From Calycina herbarum (taxonomy: Eukaryota > Ascomycota > Leotiomycetes > Helotiales > Pezizellaceae): a stretch of DNA of 64,000 bases. The stretch spans positions 1 through 64,000 of the forward strand of contig LLEY01000152.1 of the NCBI GenBank assembly GCA_001414485.1. The letters run 5' to 3'. Below the pieces are notes generated by a model. The model saw nothing but the letters and a program-made list of their open reading frames with translations, did not search any database and was not told where the DNA came from. Made by a program: the position numbers and the translations under genes. Positions 56,881 through 64,000 of this stretch are shown in pieces. Each line of letters opens with the position of its first letter. The stretch's first letter is position 1.

Positions 56881-58164
56881 GCCTAGCATCCAAATTTACC
56901 TTGCATTTATTTGGCGTTTTTATCTTCGAGATTGGATTGGTGTATAGCTCTACTTTGCACAATAGAATTGACTCTCACCTATTTCCGACTCACAAATAAT
57001 AAGAGTAGATTTTTCTTGGACAGTGTTGGTCTGGACGGGAGAATTCAGCAAAAAATGGCTTATATTGAAGAATTTTAAGAGACTACACTATTCTACGTAA
57101 TGCGAGATCGCCACTGCTGTGTTTGGTCCGAATGTCTTCCATAAAAAGGTTCAAGTACCTATGCGAGTATCAAGAAGCAGCGATCCTGAAAATCAAAGTA
57201 TATGATGAATTCGACATTGACTTTCCAATCGACGACAACTCCTCAAAATAGATTTTCAAATACAAGGAAAGAGCTGGAATTGAGCATACTTTCAGAATAA
57301 TTTGCTTATTGATTTCAGCATCTTAAGTAATCCAAGTGTTGAGGGGTTTACCTAAACGAAAGCAAGAATGAAACCATTTTTCAGTTACTTTTTCTTGTAC
57401 ATGAGTTCCAAAGACGCAGCTTATTTTGAAGCCCTTAAAGCATGAAGGATGCCCAACAAGAAATAGACCCAATGACCAGGGTGAGACAGTAAGATAGGCA
57501 GGAAGAAGCGGGGCCTCTCTTCACGTGGAGAAAATAATCTTCTGAGATAAATACTCCTCTACATAACCAAAACCATCATCTCACCATGCTGAACTACGAT
57601 CCCTCGAGTGTCGAGATGCAAAAGAACCCAATTTCTTCCACTTGAAAACCACCCGGAATATTCTCACTGAAACCGGATGTCTTCAAGTTAGCGAACAATT
57701 AAGTGAGGGAAAGTACTCTACAAAAACCCGACTTTTTTGCGGTCACAGCAGGACACAGACCAGTTCACTGATCTCCGAAAGGAATGTATGGGAAGAGAAG
57801 AGGTGGACGTTCAATTCCAGGTGCTAGTAAACGAACAACTCTCAGAGACCGAAAGAAGTACCAAATGAGCGATGCAATCTCCCCCTAAAAAGGTTGATGA
57901 TTTCAAGGGTGTCAATAATGCGCGTAAGAGAATCGACGACAACATTAAAATCGACAGTAAATCCCCACAGTAGATGCACATTTACAACGAACTTCCAAGC
58001 TTAGCTCTAATACTAAAGAATTTCAGTAAGAAATTGAGTAAAGTCTCTCAAATGCTTGGGATTTTGAGTAGGGGTAGATAGTCCAGAGCTACAGAAAAAC
58101 AAACGATACCTTCAATCCCTCTTTTTACTTTTTTAAGATAATCAAGTAAAAGTAAAACTGGTAA

Positions 58165-58370
58165 GATTCCCGGGCTCTACTCTCCGGCACCCCTACGAGA
58201 CGATTTAGAACAATCGAATTCGTTATCCCAGAAATTTTAGGAGAATCAAGAAACCAAAGGTCCAATTCTTCTAAACCTTCTTGAACAATATCCTTAATCA
58301 CTCTAGAGTATTTCATATAATGAAGTGTAAAGTAAGTGTCGGAGAGTAATGCCCACTTCTCCTACAACCT
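58165..58370. repeat. MITE-like dispersed repeat, copy D (best preserved)
   Basis: Left end CGGGCTCTACTCTCCGGCAC and right end AGTGTCGGAGAGTAATGCCC are imperfect inverted repeats over about 20 bp. Interior: TTTTAGGAGAATCAAGAAAC, AATTCTTCTAAACCTTC, TTGAACAATATCC. Roughly 200 bp, non-coding. The target duplication was not identified. Confidence 0.65.
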
Positions 58371-59190
58371 GACCTAACCACCTTCTATTTAATATCTAAA
58401 AACTTTCACCTGCTCAACAAACATCCACAAAGGCAAGCCTCACAAAAAACGAGCAAAGAATTCCTAAAACCAGAGAACCAAAAAGGTAGCACTGGTCCCC
58501 TCAACTCTATATCCATCCATCCCCCAATCCCCAGACCCTTCTTTCTCTTACAAAACCAATACACCAAAAGCCATCGCTTGTGGGGAGGTCCTCCAAATTA
58601 CATTCATAAAGACCCATCCATCGTGTTCTCAAAACCCAGCCCAGACAAAACAAATACTATCTCACTCAACCAACACAACAAGACCCCCCCCACGGGGTGT
58701 GGAGAATAGCAAAACGGCAGTAAAAATTGAAACGACAACAACTCCCTCCCATCCTTCAAGAAATCTTCCCAGCCATGCGTTATCCATCGAATCACTTCTA
58801 CAAAAGATCAAGTACACACGAAGCAAGCAACAATCTCACGAAATCACAGCCTCTCAAACAACCCCCCAAAAAACTTCCTTCCAGTGGCCTACTTCTTCGT
58901 GACTCCAGTTGGCAAGACACCTAGACTGCCCTCAGACGTCTTATTCAGATATTTAAGTAGGAAGCTACAAGAGGGTGAGGATTCGAAAATGACTAATAAT
59001 AATCCGAGTGTGTCATTCTGGGAAGTAATGAAGTGGTATACACAATGAGATCTTCAAAATTTGGCCCCAACCCGTAGAAAAGAAGTCCAGCAGAACCCCA
59101 AATAAACGCTCAAATCAAACCAAAGTACTCCCCAGCTCAGAACCCCAGAGCCCACCAGTCAAGCCCTAAATCCCCCAGTCCATCAACCCA

Positions 59191-61133
59191 TCAATTCGGA
59201 CCAACTAAACCCCCCGTCCCATCATGAACCTGCACACTCCGATACCTCTCAATCTCCTCACTAATAAGCGCCATCCCTCGATCCGCAACCTCAATCAGAT
59301 TCTGCAGCTCCCTCAACGCATGTGTGTTGTGATTGTAGAAGCAATCGTCGATACTGCGTTTATATTTTGAAGTAGTGTTGTGGTATCTTTGGAAGGCTTC
59401 GGCGTCGTAGTCGATAATTCTGGTTTTATTTCGGGGGGATTCCGTTTCGGTCTGTGTAGAATTGGTGGGCTCGGGTTCGTTTGGCGTTGGAGTTGAAGTG
59501 GAAGTGATTGTTTCAGTTTCGGTATTAGTTTGGGAAAAGACTGATTCTGAGTCGGGTGTCGGAGCTTCTGGGGTGGTGTTTGTAGGGGCCAGAAGTGTCA
59601 ATTCCTCAACTTCGTTTTGCTCCGGGTATTCAGCTGATGGAGTTGAATTCTCCGACTCTTCTGGGGTAGCGAGTTCAGGGTGCATAACCGCTTCGACGAA
59701 CCGCTGGTCAAAAGTTTTGCCATAGCTCTTTGCGGGTTTCAAATCATAATCTGGATGACTTGAATCTTGATTAGGTTGGAAATCATCATATCCAAGACCG
59801 GAGGCTCTTAAGATGGAAAGTTTTAGATGTCTCATATTTCGAAGACTTTGAGCAACCCAACAAGCGGAAGGTGGTTTCTCCGTGTTTGGATGACCGATCC
59901 AAAGTGATATGTTGTCGAGATCCGAAGCCCCATATACCTTTATATAAACCTCGATGATGTAGAGTTCTCTCAAAGTTGTTGAGCAATCAAGGATCAATAA
60001 GACGAGTTCGTGGGGATCGATATCGACGCGTTTGAGTTCAAGGAATTTCAGATTGGCGAATCTCTGTGAGGAATCTAACGGATATGGTAGAGAGCGCATT
60101 CTCCAGTCATTAAGAGGAACTCTGTGACGATGTCTTCGAGTTTCGCTGTCTCTTCGAACATTCCAACCAATCAGACACAGACTTTCCAGGAAGCCTGCCT
60201 TTCTTATCAAAAACCAGAGATGCTTGTTGAAAGTCGAAGAGCGGCATTCCTGCCTCTTCACAGACAATACCAGGTTTTTTAGCCCTCCCAAAACCATAAT
60301 GGCATTACTCAGGTCCATTGGGTTGTTACAGATATTGTTAACCGTCGTATCAGAGACATGGTCAATAACCAGCGTCTCGAGGGTTATGTGGTCTTCCTCC
60401 CGTTTCGCAAGGCAGGCAAGTGCAGTTGCTAATAGGAGGGTAGAGGGAGAGCCTTGTGTTCCGACTACTTGGTATGGAAGGTTTATTTTGAAACGCTTCA
60501 TTCTTGGGAGGTATTTGAGGGCATCCTGCAATAGCGGTCAGCGAGATTCGCACATGGGAGAGGCGTATTACATACCCTCAGAGTATTATGAAAATCTGAT
60601 GCATCGAATGTCGACTCATCCATACAATATTTTCGCAACGATGAGAGGGTAGTGACTAGTTCGGGAACTTTCGAAATGAGGCCTTGGAATATTTCGGTGA
60701 GACGTGCTATTTCCTCTGGAAGAAAATTAGTTTACTGTATTTCAAATATGCCAGTGCACAAGACACTTCATTACGGGCATGCTCTAAAGGTACAATGGCA
60801 GGCCATGAAGTTCTATAGAGCTTCATGCTACCTCCGGACCCCCAAACGGACGTTGCACAACGGGAACATACCTTCATCCCGAATTACCATCATGTCCAAG
60901 TAAATTGACTCGCACAAGTTTCCCGCATCCTCCAAGCTCTTTATATCCATCGTACCGTTCCGCTGAAAGCAGCCGTATTCGAATTTGACCGTTTTCATGA
61001 TGTACGGGCGAAGGGCGTTATCGAAGCCTTTGCAGACTAGGCGTAGCGGGAGGAGGGAATTCTTGTCAAGGCGGCTCATGGTGACATCCCAGCCCAGGAT
61101 GAGACCTAGCACTTCGGTAGGAAGTCGATTCAT
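59191..61133 (-). CDS. F-box protein
   Basis: Model: complement(join(59191..60525,60576..60715,60872..61133)), 578 aa, introns of 156 and 50 nt, phases consistent. The start at 61,133 was chosen because the F-box follows at once: MNRLPTEVLGLILGWD, then LLPLRLVCKGFDNALRPYIM. F-box proteins usually join SCF ubiquitin ligases and select targets. The middle part (residues about 135-330) has LRR-like leucine spacing without clear repeats (FANLKFLELKRVDIDPHELV). A Ser/Thr/Glu/Pro-rich, probably disordered stretch (TNTETETITSTSTPTPNEPE) is followed by a helical end (ALRELQNLIEVADRGMALIS). Target unknown. Confidence 0.88.
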
Positions 61134-63504
61134 GGTGGTCGAGATATGTCGAGATATGTCGAGATTCGACGAGGGGGGTATTTCGTGGAGGGGTTGTTGG
61201 TGTTGTAAGCTATGTTGGATTGTATCGGAGATCTTGCTGCAAGGCTGAGGTTCTACGGGAGAGTGGAACCGACAGGGGTGGCGGGCCTTTTTACGTTTCA
61301 GATACCTTTTTAACTTTTGGAAATCTGTTTCAAAACACTTTCTCAATCACGCGTTTGAATCAAAGAGAGGACGACGCTTTCTGTTCCGATTCCTTCATTG
61401 ACTCTATTTATACTGTGCACGTGCTAGGCCACGTGATTCTATTTCTCGTCTCTATTTTTAGACTGAAGCCCATTTTGAACCTGTCAACATTGGACAGACT
61501 CAAGCCATCTTCTGTAGTCCAGAAGATAGCTTTCCTACTTTGGCGCATTCCAGGTCGAACTGCAATTTACACTCCTGCAAAACAAATTATCCTGCTTACC
61601 GGAGATTTAAAACCCACGAGGTTCTTATTCCTATCTGAGCTATCTCCTGAAGACTGCCGAGATCATCTCATGGATTACCGCTGGCTAGGTTGAATCATTG
61701 GTCGATACGTTGCAACTTCTAGTGTGTAAACTGGTGAAGCAGAATCCCAAACCGAATCCTACGAGTTTACCAGTGCTGCGCCGTATATAATTTCTTTCCT
61801 TCCGACGTCACTGGAAATAACAGATGTTGTTTTATGGATGTGGATATGGATATGGTTCGGTTGTGTTCTGGTAGAGGTACTTCGCCACGAACAGCGAATA
61901 CCGCAGGAGTACAGTAAGACAAGACCAACAATAGGCTCATAGAAACCTCGTGCGGCTCTTGATAAGCTTACCCTCGTAAAGGATGAGCACCTAAAAGACC
62001 CAACAGCCGTGTGAGGATACACGATTGTCGGGCTCATTATTAGGTGATTATCTTGGATCGAGCGAGGCTTATATACCGCGTCCAGGTACATTTGCTAGGG
62101 AGGTATGGATCGGGCGAATAAACAAGAGTGGAACCCGTTATCAATCTTGGCCCCGAGTACAAGAAAGATATAAAATTTGGCTGGTGGTCAAGGGCTTGGG
62201 GTTGTCTTGGATTTGGCTCCACTACGGTACCTGATGAATATTGCCTCTCGGTTCTCTTTGGTTTTCGCTGGAAGCTGACGAGGTGGGTTATCTATCTCGC
62301 GCAAAGCAGTAGGACAACGTGTTTTCAGCTAGACAAGCACGTTGTTGTCCCCTACAGGTGTTTTTGTACCCTCCGTACCATGTTGCAGCAGCCGCTAGAT
62401 AAATAAATCTCGGATCCAGCAGCTTGGTGGTTGACGGGGTTATCTGGAAAGTGTATTTCGACTCGGCCCTGATTTGAAAAATAGGGGCGAGAAAGCGAGA
62501 AAAAAGGAGGGGACTCTGCCGCTTTTAGAGAGAGATGTAGCATTTGGGATTCCGTCTCGCAAATTGGCTGACGACTCCTCACAGAAGGAAATCTCGCTGG
62601 CATGCTGCCCTGTCTTATTCTGGGTCTCCGAAAATAAAACCGTTGGTGAGGCGGGTTTTTGGTGGTGGTAGTGTCCACCGATTTGCCGGGTGGTACGGCT
62701 TGGTATCGCGCCGTATCGGATTCGTTTCTGCAGAACTTCGCTCGTCTCCTTTCCCAGCCATCTGCCTCTTCTCCCCTCTTTTTGCATCACCATCTCTCAC
62801 CTCACACCTCACACCTCTCCCGCCGTAATACCTTCCTGTCGTTGACCTTTTCCCGTGGTTGGCTTCTTCCCGCCAACTTCACATTCGTTTGAAGCGCTTC
62901 CTGTTTACGAGAAAAAGAGAGAAAGAAAGACAGCAACAGAGAAGACACAGTCGGATTTACGTAGAATTGGATTGCGCTGCAGAATACAGCCCACTCTATT
63001 TGCGACCATCCTCCACCCGTCGCTTGATACTCGACCAAATCTGCGCCAACGAATTCCCTTCTCAGTGCGCACCCCCCGTGCTCGTACATATACATGCTCG
63101 CCTTGTCTCTTCCTCTTCCATTGAAACTTTAATATATACCGGCGCTGTACTGTACTTTTCGCTGTGCTGCTGCTGCTGCACTGCACTGCTGCAACCGCTG
63201 CCTGTCAATTGTTTCAGAGCGGCAATTCTTGGGTCAGGAATCCCGGACTCTCGCAATCTTGCGAACTGACTTCCAACCCTCAGCACCACCGGGTCCCTTC
63301 TTGTGCCTCCTCAGCCTCAACTCAAATTCGCTCTGCTCTGCTCTGCTCTGCTCTGTTCTGCTCTGCTGGCCAGGGACTTTTGATGCACGCCAGCCCCCAA
63401 CTATCCCTTTTCATCCGAAGCCCAAAAACTGAACTCTGACTGCCATTGTTGACAGTATCATGACCATCTAGTCCACGCTCGTTTTCCCAGCCGATTGAGC
63501 TGCC
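61134..63504. other. intergenic region and long pyrimidine-rich leader
   Basis: Left part is the F-box promoter. I see no gene in 61,390-62,460. From about 62,700 the plus strand is rich in CT tracts (CCTCACACCTCACACCTC) and CTG runs, as in long fungal 5' leaders. At 63,331-63,365 are seven CTCTG pentamers, one variant. Short upstream frames in this leader could act as uORFs for the next gene, but that is inference. Confidence 0.5.
63331..63365 (+). repeat. pentanucleotide microsatellite (CTCTG)7
   Basis: Seven consecutive CTCTG units, the sixth reading TTCTG in part. It lies about 140 bp upstream of the next start codon, within the presumed leader. Confidence 0.85.
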
Positions 63505-64000
63505 ATGCAAGGTCCCACGTTGACAATGCCAGCGGCCTTTGACCCGAATCCAACCTTCACTCGTTCGCATTCGTCCCCAAACCTCCCCGAACTAGTCATT
63601 AAGGACTACAAGCAACCTGCCAATCGCCCAGATGACACCCTCCCAAGATCTGCGAGTTATACCTGCATTCCGACCTTGGAACCTCAATTCCCGTCAGAGA
63701 AGGAATTGGAGAGGGTAGAGAGTTTGCCAAAATTGAACAACAAGGATAATCAGACATTGAAAAAGAAGGATCCGAATACAAGCCATCGATTGTCAAAGGA
63801 TAAGCAGGATGAACGGCCCAAGCCGGAAAGGATGGGGAGGAGGAAGTCCTTTGTGGCCCGACCCAAATCTTGGATACAAAAAGTGAGGGGATCTCCTGAA
63901 CGGCAAAAGTCTTCTGAGACGATCAATACAACACCAGCCGACGCCCCTCCAGTTCCTACCATCCTCAAAACCAGCCGAGACAACAAAACCAAGACCGTGT
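63505..64000 (+). CDS. 5' part of an unknown hydrophilic protein, runs off the window
   Basis: From ATG at 63,505 an open frame of 165 codons continues to the window edge. It starts MQGPTLTMPAAFDPNPTFTR and is rich in Ser, Pro, Lys and Glu without hydrophobic segments. A basic patch (RMGRRKSFVARPKSWIQKVR) includes a potential basophilic kinase site (RRKS). The long CT-rich leader and the Ser/Pro-rich content suggest a regulatory or cortical protein, but I do not recognise the family. Absence of any stop and normal codon use support it being real. The 3' end is outside the window. Confidence 0.7.
   Translation, partial: MQGPTLTMPAAFDPNPTFTRSHSSPNLPELVIKDYKQPANRPDDTLPRSASYTCIPTLEPQFPSEKELERVESLPKLNNKDNQTLKKKDPNTSHRLSKDKQDERPKPERMGRRKSFVARPKSWIQKVRGSPERQKSSETINTTPADAPPVPTILKTSRDNKTKTV

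Larger units (their letters stand above)
55856..59190. other. gene-poor region with MITE-like debris
   Basis: Over 3 kb without a credible gene. The short frames at 57,642-57,827 and 58,699-58,924 show no domain. Copies of the MITE-like family lie at about 56,195-56,350, 56,740-56,880 and 58,165-58,370. The 58,380-59,190 part is normal in base composition and may be the 3' flank of the convergent F-box gene. Confidence 0.55.

Noticed and set aside
57642..58924. Short plus-strand frames as small genes
   Set aside because: No domain, no signal peptide and no splice extension; they lie in repeat debris or low-complexity sequence.
61220..61693. 157-codon plus-strand frame
   Set aside because: It lies in the F-box promoter and partly antisense to its leader; composition and lack of homology-like motifs argue against a gene.
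62300..62360. Hairpin GACAACGTG / CACGTTG as a terminator or RNA element
   Set aside because: Arms pair for only 7 bp with a long loop and there is no adjacent gene to give it a role.

Overview
The window looks like nuclear DNA of a filamentous ascomycete (Pezizomycotina; Leotiomycetes/Helotiales is my best guess, not proven). Protein genes carry short 46-100 nt introns with GT..AG ends and CTRAY-type branch sites. The families are typically fungal: GH72 glucanosyltransferase, RTA1, Zn2Cys6 factor, SAT4-type rhodopsin-fold protein, CBM1 esterase, NACHT-ankyrin NLR, Clr5, 2EXR and F-box proteins. Large stretches are extremely A+T-rich, full of TpA and stop codons, as expected for repeats hit by repeat-induced point mutation (RIP). 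No tRNA, rRNA or CRISPR was found. Exon boundaries were deduced by eye from splice signals, reading phase and family conservation. Layout: 1-8.4 kb is ordinary gene space: a GPI-anchored GH72 enzyme (minus), an RTA1-like membrane protein and a Zn2Cys6 factor (plus). 8.45-14.05 kb holds pieces of one apparent F-box-type gene that seems split by a Fot1/pogo-like transposon, itself carrying a second one. 14.3-24.4 kb is a RIP-degraded repeat block: a third Fot1/pogo-like remnant, a solo LTR, and a 7.3 kb Ty3/gypsy element with 456-bp LTRs that contains a 170-bp solo LTR. 24.4-31.4 kb holds an epoxide hydrolase, an unknown single-pass membrane protein with an in-frame TAG, and an NCS1-type permease. 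32.2-34.4 kb is a further Fot1-like copy with 59-bp terminal inverted repeats and a solo LTR inside it. 35.1-38.8 kb encodes an NLR-type protein: SesB-like alpha/beta hydrolase, NACHT and ankyrin repeats, with a frameshift near its end. 38.9-39.7 kb is a clean nest of two non-autonomous DNA transposons (hAT-like inside Harbinger/Tourist-like). 40.4-43.7 kb holds a secreted CE1-type esterase with CBM1 and a rhodopsin-fold membrane protein. 44.8-55.9 kb holds a 2EXR protein, an SRPK-like kinase with an in-frame TAG, a Clr5 protein with a frame break, a P-loop GTPase with an altered Walker A and a small membrane protein, separated by MITE-like repeats. 55.9-59.2 kb is gene-poor repeat debris. 59.2-61.1 kb encodes an F-box protein, and the first 496 nt of a long-leader gene run off the right edge. 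The genes are not an operon or an obvious pathway cluster. Two themes connect them: wall and plant-biomass enzymes (GH72, esterase-CBM1) and a repeat-rich accessory zone with NLR, kinase, Clr5 and GTPase genes, several of which are damaged. Three of these lesions (two in-frame TAG codons and one Walker A Thr-to-Ile change) are explicable as single C-to-T changes at CpA, the RIP-preferred context, which may mean RIP has reached ordinary genes here.
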